From Sphingomonas sp. 3P27F8 (GTDB lineage: Bacteria > Pseudomonadota > Alphaproteobacteria > Sphingomonadales > Sphingomonadaceae): 64,000 bases of DNA. Both the position numbers and the translations under genes were made by a program. How positions within the stretch are numbered: the first letter of the stretch is position 1; every line of letters starts with the position of its first letter. The DNA is taken from contig NZ_SCNL01000005.1 of NCBI RefSeq assembly GCF_005502745.1, positions 62,001-126,000 on the forward strand. Direction: 5' to 3'. The notes beneath the pieces were generated by a model. It ran no database searches, was not told the DNA's origin, and worked only from the letters and a program-made list of their open reading frames with translations. Positions 55,824 to 63,764 of the stretch are shown here, piece after piece.

Positions 55824-56451
55824 ATGGACGTTTCCCCGAGCATCCTCTCCAGCTTCGTCACGCTGCTGGTCACGATCGGTCCGGTCGAGACCGGTCGTGT
55901 TCGCCAGCCTCACTGCGGGCATCCACCGTGGTGAGCGACGCAGCCTCGCCATTCGCTCGACCGCGATCGCCGGGCTGGTGCTGCTGCTGTTCGCCGTTGC
56001 CGGCAATTTCACCCTCGACCTGCTCCACGTCTCGCTGCCAGCGTTCCGGGTCGCGGGTGGCCTGCTGCTGTTTCTCCAGGCACTGAGCCTGACCTTTTCC
56101 GGCCCTGGCCTGTCGTCGATTAGCGAAGGTGAGCGAAAGGATGCCGAGCGCCCCGGCGACATCGCCGTATTCCCGTTGGCCTTTCCGCTGATCGCCGGTC
56201 CCGGCGCCTTGTGCGCGGCGGTGCTGCTGATGGGGAGAAGCGCGGGATGGATCGAGGGCGCAGGCGTAATCTCGATGATGGCCGTTTGCCTCACGCTCAC
56301 CTATGCCGCGATGCGCGCGGCCGAGCGGCTGGTGAAGGTGCTAGGCGCGACGGGCGCGGATGTCGTTCGCCGGATCTCGGGCGTGCTGCTGGCCGGTCTT
56401 GCCGTCCAGTTCATCTTCGATGGGCTCGCAGGCGCGCCGTTTCTGGCTTGA
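55824..56451 (+). pseudogene. MarC-family (UPF0056) membrane protein gene with a frameshift
   Basis: ATG 55824 starts a typical MarC N-terminus ('MDVSPSILSSFVTLLVTIGP', then 'VET'). Between about 55887 and 55896 the frame shifts by one base, and the rest continues as MarC ('VFASLTAGIHRGERRSLAIR', 'VAGGLLLFLQALSLTF', 'VFPLAFPLIAGPGALCAAVL') to the stop at 56451. All six hydrophobic segments are recognisable when the two frames are joined. Either the gene is broken or there is a sequencing error. MarC function is unknown. Confidence 0.87.
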
Positions 56452-56709
56452 GCTGCGGCAGTAAAATCAAGGTACCGCATCGAGAGCCGCGCCGACCCAG
56501 CCGAGTACGGCGACGTTGGAAGCGGCTTCAGGCGAGTCGCGGCTAAAGAATGTCTGCAGCCTGCACACACATCGCGCAGCGGCAGCTCACCGTGCTTGGG
56601 CACCTCCCGGGCGAGCCGGCAACCACAGTATGTCCAGGTCCTATAACTTGCACGTTGGAGAGCTTCCTCCGTTAACCATCATTAACTAGTTGCGATTAGA
56701 GGTTGTGGC
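56452..56709. other. Intergenic region upstream of the cyclase gene
   Basis: About 260 bp with no convincing gene. The last 70 bp are AT-rich (GTTAACCATCATTAACTAG) and likely include the promoter of the diguanylate cyclase gene. Confidence 0.4.
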
Positions 56710-58497
56710 ATGATGTCGGCCTCCGATCTTCGCAACTGGAAAGCGGAATGGCGGCAGGCGCTACTGCTCGCGCTTGCCTACTTTGGCGCGGCGTTATGTG
56801 CCGTGACCTACGCCCGCGCCAACGGCGGCGTAGCGCTACTCTGGTTCGCGACCCCGCTGCTCGCTGTCGATCTGCGCTACCGCCCCGAACGGTCTTGGAC
56901 GCTGCGCCTCGCCGCCTGCGCGGCGGCAAGCGCGCTTGCGACGAGCCTCGAAGGACTTGGTGTTGGCGTTGCTCTTCCCTTCGCTCTCATCAACATCGCC
57001 GAGGGTGCCGCCGTTGCGTGGTTGATGCGCCAGTTCGTGCCTGTTCCAGGCCATCTCACGTCGCTACGCGAACTCGCTATTCTCATCGGCGTTGCGGGAG
57101 GGGTCGTGCCTGCTGGCACTGCGCTTCCGGCTGGTCTGCTCGCTCATTGGGCTACAGGCCTTCCGGTCGGAAACAACGCCTTCAACTGGTACGCTGCCCA
57201 TGCACTGGGTACGCTCACGGTGGTGCCGATGGTCGAGCTCGTCATCGGCGGGATTTTGTCAGGATGGGCGCGCTCTGTCGAGCGGCGCGAGGCGTGCGAA
57301 GCGGCACTCCTCACCGGGTTCCTTCTTGTCGTGACAGGGTTCGTATTCGCGCAAACGCGGCTGCCCCTGATGTTTGTCCCCCTTCTTCCAATGATGCTCA
57401 TGGTGTTCCGCCTCGGCCGCCTCGGCGCGGCGACGGGGCTCCTGGTGATCACGATAGTCGGAGCGACTTGTACCGCTCGCGGGCTCGGACCAGTGGCGAT
57501 ACCGGGCACGAGCACCGGCACACGACTCTTGCTCTTTCAGCTATATCTGACGGTCGCAACATTGATGGCGCTGCCCGCCGCGACAGAGCTGAAACGGCGC
57601 AAACTCCTTTTCTCGGAGGTGCAGGCCCAGGCAGCGCTCCACAAGATCATCACCGATCGAAGCGGCGACATCATTATGGCGGTCACGGCTGATGGCATCA
57701 TCGGCTTTGCCTCCCCATCGCTCGCCATGATTGCAGGCTTCGGACCGGATGCCGTGGTTGGCAAATTAGCTCGCGACTTCATCGCTCCGGCAGATGTCGA
57801 CGTGGTGGTGGATGCCCACCGACGTGCCATGCAGAAGCCTGATGAAACGATCATGTTCGAGTTCCGCGCGACGAAGGCTTCGGGTGAACTCGCGTGGTTC
57901 GAGAGCCATGCCTGCGCGATCGCTGATGAGGATGATCAGATTTCCGGCACTGTGAACGTCGTGCGCGACATCTCCGAGCGTAAGGCGTTGGAACAAGGTC
58001 TAGAACGCGCAGCCGCTACCGACGCGCTGACCGGGCTACCCAACCGGAGAGCTTTCGAGGTCGCGGAACGGCAGCTTCAGGAACACCCACCTTCATGGCG
58101 GCACTATGTCGCCGTGTTCGATCTCGACCACTTCAAGGGCGTAAACGACCGTTTCGGTCACGGCGTGGGCGACGAGGTACTGTGCGCCTTTGCGGAAATC
58201 CTGAAAGCCAACACCCGATCGGGCGATACGGTCGCACGCCTGGGTGGAGAGGAGTTTGCGGTCCTGTTCGCCAATCTGAAGCTGCAGGAGGCTCGCGACG
58301 CGTGCGAGCGCGTGAGAACGCAGTTCGCGACTACCGGTGTGATGACCTCGGATGGGCGGGCCGTGCATGCGACCGTCAGCGTCGGGCTTGCGGCGCTCGA
58401 TGGCGACGCTGGCCTTTCAGAGGCTTTGACGGCGGCAGACACCGCGCTCTACCGCTCGAAAGATCAGGGTCGCAATCGGCTCTCGCTTGCCGCGTGA
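56710..58497 (+). CDS. MASE1-PAS-GGDEF diguanylate cyclase
   Basis: A 595-residue membrane-bound cyclase: a MASE1 sensor with about eight hydrophobic segments (1-290), a PAS domain (about 300-420, 'MAVTADGIIGFASPSLAMIA') and a GGDEF domain (about 425-590) with 'DALTGLPNRRAFEVAERQL', 'FDLDHFKGVNDRFGHGVGD' and an intact active loop 'RLGGEEFAVLF'. It should make cyclic di-GMP. A product-inhibition RxxD site five residues before GGEEF is not evident ('RSGDTVARLGGEEF' has RSGD at another spacing). No EAL domain. ATG 56710 or 56713. Confidence 0.95.
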   Translation: MMSASDLRNWKAEWRQALLLALAYFGAALCAVTYARANGGVALLWFATPLLAVDLRYRPERSWTLRLAACAAASALATSLEGLGVGVALPFALINIAEGAAVAWLMRQFVPVPGHLTSLRELAILIGVAGGVVPAGTALPAGLLAHWATGLPVGNNAFNWYAAHALGTLTVVPMVELVIGGILSGWARSVERREACEAALLTGFLLVVTGFVFAQTRLPLMFVPLLPMMLMVFRLGRLGAATGLLVITIVGATCTARGLGPVAIPGTSTGTRLLLFQLYLTVATLMALPAATELKRRKLLFSEVQAQAALHKIITDRSGDIIMAVTADGIIGFASPSLAMIAGFGPDAVVGKLARDFIAPADVDVVVDAHRRAMQKPDETIMFEFRATKASGELAWFESHACAIADEDDQISGTVNVVRDISERKALEQGLERAAATDALTGLPNRRAFEVAERQLQEHPPSWRHYVAVFDLDHFKGVNDRFGHGVGDEVLCAFAEILKANTRSGDTVARLGGEEFAVLFANLKLQEARDACERVRTQFATTGVMTSDGRAVHATVSVGLAALDGDAGLSEALTAADTALYRSKDQGRNRLSLAA

Positions 58498-58644
58498 ACC
58501 ACCCGAAGATCGGCACCAGGGGTGAGCGGATTGAACGATGCGCACCCTGCACGCTGGATAAAGTCGTGGTTTGTTCCGTTGCTCCCGTTTGACTTTTGGC
58601 GCCGATCATCGCGGCGCCCTCGACATCCATCCAGCTCGCGATTG

Positions 58645-58980
58645 ATGGCCCGAACGACAAGCTCGAGCCCGTCTCTCTGGGCAGCGCAAATCGCTCCCGA
58701 CGGCTCGGTGACAATAATCGTCAGCCTCAAAGCTCGGCGTACGTTCGTCCACCACAGCGCCGTGCCGGTTGGCATGTCGACCATCTACTCTGTCATGCGC
58801 GGCAATGAGACGTCTACCCGCATCTTTACGATCCTGCCAAAGGATGTTGACCAAAATCAAACCTATCGGCGGGGCGATGCCGTTCATGCGTCGCCTAACT
58901 TCGGGGGGTATCGCGCTCCACGCCGGCGCTCTGCCTGGCTAGCTCAGGCCAGTTGCCGGTTGACGCGGATATGCGCTGGA
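58645..58980 (+). pseudogene. Decayed L,D-transpeptidase (YkuD-type) gene
   Basis: The first frame reads 'APDGSVTIIVSLKARRTFVH', 'PVGMSTIYSVMRGNETSTRI' and 'FTILPKDVDQNQ', matching the start of an ErfK/YkuD domain of the type with 'GVFQILQKE.DH' in intact homologues. After a frameshift near 58862 the next frame gives 'GGAMPFMRRLTSGGIALHAG', then 'ALPG' and a stop at 58939-58941 just where 'YPASHGCVRLP' should follow. The catalytic HGC is lost; only weak traces remain beyond the stop. So this is a remnant, not an active enzyme. Confidence 0.75.
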
Positions 58981-59232
58981 TTTTCAGCAGTCGGCTCAGC
59001 GACGAAGCCCATCTGCTGCTCAAAAACGATTGCGGAACGGTTCTGCCGTTCGTCGAGCGATGCCATGCTCGATCTACCTCACTGGCGTAGCGTCTCTACC
59101 AACATTCGAGCAAGGACCAGCGCCCCCCACCCCCCGCTTTTATGGTAGGCGCGGATGTTGATGGCGACGTCACGATCGCGCGTGGTGACATCACCTGCGA
59201 GCATTGCCGGAGCGACCAGCCCGCCCGCATAG
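58981..59232. other. Region between the transpeptidase remnant and the recombinase gene
   Basis: About 250 bp with no gene I can support on either strand. It contains a C-rich run (CCCCCCACCCCCC near 59126-59138) that may be a mutation-prone tract. Likely eroded sequence at the edge of the accessory region. Confidence 0.35.
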
Positions 59233-59901
59233 CTAACATTCGGTCTTGGCTGACGCACTCGACACTGTTCCTGACATAGCCCGATGGATTGCCGTCACCC
59301 GTTTGACGTGAGCGATGCTGCACCCGGCGAGTTCGGCCGTCTTCGCGATGCTCATACCCGCCTCTCGCAAGCCTACGATGCGGCGGTGGTGGGCTAGATC
59401 GGGCTTGCGGCCGGTGTAGCGCCCTGCCCTCTTGGCAATCTCAATGCCTTCACGCTGCCTCTCGCGCCGGGTCTCGTAGTCGTCGCGTGCGGTTTGGAGT
59501 GCCACGCGCAGCAGCATATCCTGCACCGCTTCCAGTACGATGCGCGCAACGCCCGCGTTGTCTGCCACGAGTTCGGACAGGTCCACAATGCCAGGCACTG
59601 CCAGTCGCGCTCCCCTGCCCCGGATCGCCGCCACTAGCAGTTCGGCTTCCGGCAGCGGTAAACGGCTGATCCGGTCGATCTTCTCAGCGATCACAACTTC
59701 GCCCGGCTGCAGGTCATCTACCATTCGCAGCAGCTCCGGCCGGTCTGGCCGAGCGCCAGACGCCTTCTCACGGTAAACTGCCGCGACGTAGAACCCGGCC
59801 GCGCGCGCGCCTGCGACGATACTCTCCTGCCGCGTCAGATCCTGCTCATCCGTGCTCACCCGCAGATACACCCGCGCCGCTCGTATCCCGCTGCCTGCCA
59901 C
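59233..59901 (-). CDS. Small serine recombinase / resolvase
   Basis: A 222-residue resolvase/invertase family protein. The N-terminal catalytic domain has 'RVYLRVSTDEQDLTRQE' with the nucleophile Ser16 and 'VIAEKIDRISRLPLPEAELL' with the conserved Arg residues. The C-terminal helix-turn-helix is Hin/ParA-like ('MSIAKTAELAGCSIAHVKRV'). It starts at GTG 59901 with GGGAGG upstream. Such enzymes resolve plasmid or transposon cointegrates or invert DNA. No partner transposase is visible. Together with the toxin-antitoxin and SPARTA genes it signals an accessory or mobile segment. Confidence 0.92.
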   Translation of the reverse strand: MAGSGIRAARVYLRVSTDEQDLTRQESIVAGARAAGFYVAAVYREKASGARPDRPELLRMVDDLQPGEVVIAEKIDRISRLPLPEAELLVAAIRGRGARLAVPGIVDLSELVADNAGVARIVLEAVQDMLLRVALQTARDDYETRRERQREGIEIAKRAGRYTGRKPDLAHHRRIVGLREAGMSIAKTAELAGCSIAHVKRVTAIHRAMSGTVSSASAKTEC

Positions 59902-60149
59902 GTCCTCATCCTCCCGTCTGGCTCAATCGGGTACACCCATTTGAGCCAGTGCTGCGGCAGCCGGCTCTGAATAGCAAGCACCGATCCTGTCGAGCCTAGC
60001 TCACCAAGCCAGGCCTAAGTAGCTAATGGGCACGGACATGACCGACGACTGATCACCAAGCACGTAGGAGTGCCCTCCTTCGTGCTATGCATCAGCGGCG
60101 TCATGCGGTACATTTTGGTGATTGGGTCAGCCAAGCGAGTTCAGTGCAG

Positions 60150-60398
60150 ATGGAAGCACAGAGGGTCAAGATTGTGGACGGTGGTAAACTCGTGATCCCG
60201 GCGGCTATGCGCCGGGAGCTCGGGATCACCACGGGTGACACCGTTCTCGTCGATGTGGACGATGGCGAGTTGCGGGTACGATCAGTGCCTAGAGCGCTTG
60301 AACGTGCTCGCGCGATCCTGCGCAGGTATGTGCCCGAAGGCGTCGGCTTGGCTGACGAGCTGATTGCGGAGCGCCGGCGCGAGGCGGAGCGTGAGTAG
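60150..60398 (+). CDS. AbrB/MazE-type antitoxin
   Basis: An 82-residue protein with an N-terminal SpoVT-AbrB swapped-hairpin domain ('RVKIVDGGKLVIPAAMRREL', 'GDTVLVDVDDGELRVRS') and a C-terminal helix rich in Arg/Glu that would wrap the toxin. ATG 60150 (or GTG 60144) is likely; the frame extends to 60087. The PIN toxin gene starts 8 bp before its stop. The pair is a VapBC-like type II toxin-antitoxin module. Confidence 0.9.
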   Translation: MEAQRVKIVDGGKLVIPAAMRRELGITTGDTVLVDVDDGELRVRSVPRALERARAILRRYVPEGVGLADELIAERRREAERE

Positions 60399-60789
60399 CA
60401 AGGTCGTCCTCGACGCCTCCGCCCTGCTCTGCCTTCTGAACGACGAGCCCGGGGCGGGTCGGGTAGTGGACGTCCTTACCCGTTGCATCATCGGAACGAC
60501 CAACCTCGCCGAGGTCGTCTCCAAGCTTCGGGACCGAGGATTGCCGCTCGACGAAGTGCGTGAGGCGCTTGGCGGGCTACACCTCGACGTCCGGCCCCTC
60601 TCTCCTGCACAGGCACTGATAATAGGCGACCTCCGGCCGTCGACGAAGGCGCTCGGTTTATCTCTCGGCGACCGGGCGTGCCTTGCCTTGGCGATCGACC
60701 TTCAAGCGGACATGTTCACGACGGACGGCCCACTAGCGAGCACCGATGTCGGCATTACCATCACCAATGTGCGGCCGCTTGCAGAGTAG
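60391..60789 (+). CDS. PIN-domain toxin (VapC-like ribonuclease)
   Basis: A 132-residue PIN domain protein starting at GTG 60391, overlapping the antitoxin gene. Acidic metal ligands are in place: Asp in 'VVLDASALLCLL', Glu in 'TTNLAEVVSKL', Asp in 'LSLGDRACLALA' and Asp in 'MFTTDGPL'. It should be a Mg-dependent RNase held in check by the AbrB partner. It lies 48 bp upstream of the TIR-APAZ gene on the same strand. Confidence 0.92.
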   Translation: MSSKVVLDASALLCLLNDEPGAGRVVDVLTRCIIGTTNLAEVVSKLRDRGLPLDEVREALGGLHLDVRPLSPAQALIIGDLRPSTKALGLSLGDRACLALAIDLQADMFTTDGPLASTDVGITITNVRPLAE

Positions 60790-60837
60790 TCGCACATTCG
60801 TGCTTTTAGGTACGGCACTCTGCAGTCGGGGACTCCC

Positions 60838-62232
60838 ATGACTACCGCTCCGACACCGGTGCGCGACACCATTCTGATCACGCACGCCAATCCCGAGGAC
60901 AATCGCTTCTCCCGGTGGCTTGCCGGGCGCCTAACCACGGCCGGGTACAAGGTCTGGGTCGACGTTCGCGCGCTTCGGGGCGGCGACGATTTTTGGGACA
61001 AAATTGAGCACGTGCTGCGGCATGAGGCGATCAAGCAGATTGTTGTCGTTTCCGAGCACATCGGGAAGCAAGGCGTAAAGAAGGAACTCGCCCTCGGCGA
61101 CGTTATGCGTCGCAAGCTCGGCGACGCGGAGTTCATGATTCCGATCCGGATCGCCGACGTGGACTTCGGCGATTTCCCAACAGAGATCCTGCGGCAGAAC
61201 GCACACAATGCGTTCCCTAACTGGGCGGCCTGCCTTCAGCCCCTGTTCGAGACGCTCGACACCTCACGTGTGCCGAAGGTCGATCATCCGGACGCCGAAC
61301 AGCTTGCGATGATCGTCGCTGCCCAGGAGGATGGTCGGAAGCTGGTCACCCCAAATCCCGAGATGCTCTACAGTAACTGGTTCGAACTTCGGGCGAGACC
61401 TGACGTCTGGATACTGGAGGCGAAGGGAACGACTGCGCAGCTGGAAGCCTGGAGCCAGTTCACGCGTGTTCCCCATGTGTTGCACGAGGGAGGCGCCATC
61501 GCCTTTTGCGGACCCGATGCGATCGAACGTCTCGACGACAGCGCTCCGCCGTTAAAGGCGCGCGCCAGCTTGCCCTTCAACGGCGTGATAGACGGTACCT
61601 ATAGCCGGCACTTCGGTGAGCGCTCCAACGCACGGCGGATCGCTGTCAATCTGATGCGTCAGCATTGGGATCTGGCCATGCATCGTCTCGGGCTACTTCC
61701 TGTCGATTTCGCTTCGGGCGCCCGCGGCCGCTTCTTCCCCGACGGGCTGATCGACGGGAGAGTCAAGCTGACGCTGAGCGACGGACATCGGGTTGACCGG
61801 GTGCTGAGCGGCAAGTTCAAGGATCGGCGCTGGCACTTGTGCCTTGTCGCTCAACCAAAGCTCTGGCCGGATGCTCTTTTCCGGGTCCATGCCAATGTCG
61901 CGGTGACGACCGACGGCCGAACCCCGCTCCCGGGTGAACAGCTGCAGCGCATTCGATTGCGCCTCACGCGGTCTTGGTTCAACGACAAATGGCGCGATAT
62001 GCTGCTCGCCGCGATGGGGTGGCTTGCCGAAGGTGATGCGGCCCTAGACATTGCCGCGTCCGGTGAGCGCCTCGCGGTTGCTAGCCTACCAATGAGCTTC
62101 GAGTTCCCGGTCAGCTTCGCCGCGGAAGAGGACCGCCGAGCCGAGGAAGACGAGGGAGGCCAGATAACCCTGTCAGAGGACTTCGAAACGGCCTTCGACC
62201 GGGATGAGATGCCGGAGGAGGCCGACGCATGA
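60838..62232 (+). CDS. TIR-APAZ protein, NADase effector of a SPARTA defence system
   Basis: A 464-residue protein. The N-terminal TIR domain (about 10-135) begins 'TILITHANPEDNRFSRWLAG'. It carries 'VWVDVRALRGGDDFWDKIEH' and 'GVKKELALGDVM', whose Glu83 aligns by eye with the glutamate reported essential for NADase activity in characterised SPARTA (from memory). The rest is an APAZ domain that replaces the N and PAZ regions of Argonaute; the end 'RSWFNDKWRDMLLAAMGWLA' matches APAZ well, followed by an acidic tail. It binds the short Argonaute encoded next and, on guide-directed target recognition, oligomerises and depletes NAD(P)+. The ATG of the Argonaute gene overlaps its stop (ATGA). Confidence 0.96.
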   Translation: MTTAPTPVRDTILITHANPEDNRFSRWLAGRLTTAGYKVWVDVRALRGGDDFWDKIEHVLRHEAIKQIVVVSEHIGKQGVKKELALGDVMRRKLGDAEFMIPIRIADVDFGDFPTEILRQNAHNAFPNWAACLQPLFETLDTSRVPKVDHPDAEQLAMIVAAQEDGRKLVTPNPEMLYSNWFELRARPDVWILEAKGTTAQLEAWSQFTRVPHVLHEGGAIAFCGPDAIERLDDSAPPLKARASLPFNGVIDGTYSRHFGERSNARRIAVNLMRQHWDLAMHRLGLLPVDFASGARGRFFPDGLIDGRVKLTLSDGHRVDRVLSGKFKDRRWHLCLVAQPKLWPDALFRVHANVAVTTDGRTPLPGEQLQRIRLRLTRSWFNDKWRDMLLAAMGWLAEGDAALDIAASGERLAVASLPMSFEFPVSFAAEEDRRAEEDEGGQITLSEDFETAFDRDEMPEEADA

Positions 62233-63764
62233 GCATCCTCACGCATCGCATCGCCGAACCTTTGCTCGAGTTCGGTCACGGGCAGCAGATGGAAGCGCCA
62301 AAAGATGGGCTCTTCCTCTTCGGGCCACTCGAGGGTCCCGATGGCCGCTCCCAGGTACGCCTGGGCGTCATCGGGACGGAGAGCGGTGTCGGCCTATCCC
62401 GCCGCTGGTTAGAGCGGATCAGCCTGCATATACCCGGCAAGGTCGATGCAAAGGGCAAGCCCGTCCTATGGGCACCCGCATGGCCAGGGTTCGAGGCCTG
62501 CTTCGGCATCGTACTGCCAACCCGCGGCATGGTCGAGCTAGCGCTCAAGAGCGGCGACATCGATCATTGCATCAAGAAGAACAATCGCGCCGACGCGGTC
62601 CGCTCCACGGTGCTGCTGTTCGCCGACGCGATACGCGCGCACATCCGCGCTGAGGAGCGCCGTCCCGACGTCTGGCTCGTTGTGGTTCCGGACGTCGTCT
62701 ATCGCTACGGACGTCCCCAAGTAGCACCACCGCCCAAAGACGAGCGCACTCCCTCCGACATCACGAGCTTTAAAGACGCCAAACGCTTCTTCCAGATGGG
62801 TGGTGACCTATTCCCAGACACGGTGCGGGATGCCGAGACCTACCTGTTCTCGAGCAATTTCCACCACCAGTTGAAAGCCGAGTTGCTGCAGGACGGCGTC
62901 GTCCTTCAACTGATCCTCGAAAGCACGTTGGTTGATCGCAACCTCAACATCGCCAACGACCGCCGGCTTGGCCTCCAGGACGAGGCCACGGTTGCATGGA
63001 ACTTCTGCACCACGCTCTACTTCAAGATGGACGCCAAGCCGTGGGCGCTGGCCCATGTCCGGCCTGGCGTGTGCTACGTCGGACTGGTGTTCAAGAACGA
63101 CGACACGCCTGCGGCAACGGGCGAGGCCTGTTGCGCCGCGCAGATGTTCCTCAACTCAGGCGACGGCCTTGTCTTCCGCGGCGCCCTCGGCCCTTGGTAT
63201 TCCGACGAGCGCAAAGAGTATCATCTGTCGAGGAGCGCGGCGGCGAATTTGATGACCTCGGTGGTCGAGGGCTATAAGCTCAAGCACGGCAAGCCACCTA
63301 ACCAGCTGTTCATTCATGGGCGGCACCGCTTTTCCGACGATGAGTGGGACGGCTTTTGCAGCGCAGTGCCCACTGAAACACAGCTGGTAGGCGTCAGGAT
63401 CAAGCAGCTCGATGATGTTCGGCTGTTCCGCCCCTCTGCGTCGACACCAGTCCTGCGCGGCACGGCTCTTACCGTGGGTGACTGGTCAGGTTACCTTTGG
63501 GCGCGGGGGTTCGTGCCTCGACTTGCAGGGTATCAAGGATTCGAGACACCCAAGCCGCTCACCGTCGACGTGACGCATGGCGAAGGCGACATCGTAGAGG
63601 TGCTCGGTGACATTCTTGCGCTCACCAAGGTCAACTACAACGCCTGCGATTTCGCTAGCGCCCTTCCCGTGACGCTCAAGTTCGCCGATCGGGTGGGTGA
63701 GATCCTGATGGCGTCGCCACATACCGTTATCGCACCGCCGCTGCCGTTCCGGCACTACATCTGA
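62229..63764 (+). CDS. Short prokaryotic Argonaute (MID-PIWI), SPARTA partner
   Basis: A 511-residue short pAgo. N-terminal 'GQQMEAPKDGLFLFGPLEGP', MID region with 'SNFHHQLKAELLQDG' (His213/Lys216 area, probable 5'-phosphate pocket) and a PIWI domain with 'DAKPWALAHVRPGVCYVGLV', 'ACCAAQMFLNSGDGLVFRG', 'LTKVNYNACDFASALPVTLK' and C-terminal 'APPLPFRHYI'. The acidic slicer residues are missing: 'GLVFKN' where a first Asp is expected, and 'FIHGRHRF' without Asp. So it uses a guide to recognise but not cut its target. It is inactive as a nuclease and acts as the sensor for the TIR-APAZ effector. Confidence 0.96.
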   Translation: MSILTHRIAEPLLEFGHGQQMEAPKDGLFLFGPLEGPDGRSQVRLGVIGTESGVGLSRRWLERISLHIPGKVDAKGKPVLWAPAWPGFEACFGIVLPTRGMVELALKSGDIDHCIKKNNRADAVRSTVLLFADAIRAHIRAEERRPDVWLVVVPDVVYRYGRPQVAPPPKDERTPSDITSFKDAKRFFQMGGDLFPDTVRDAETYLFSSNFHHQLKAELLQDGVVLQLILESTLVDRNLNIANDRRLGLQDEATVAWNFCTTLYFKMDAKPWALAHVRPGVCYVGLVFKNDDTPAATGEACCAAQMFLNSGDGLVFRGALGPWYSDERKEYHLSRSAAANLMTSVVEGYKLKHGKPPNQLFIHGRHRFSDDEWDGFCSAVPTETQLVGVRIKQLDDVRLFRPSASTPVLRGTALTVGDWSGYLWARGFVPRLAGYQGFETPKPLTVDVTHGEGDIVEVLGDILALTKVNYNACDFASALPVTLKFADRVGEILMASPHTVIAPPLPFRHYI

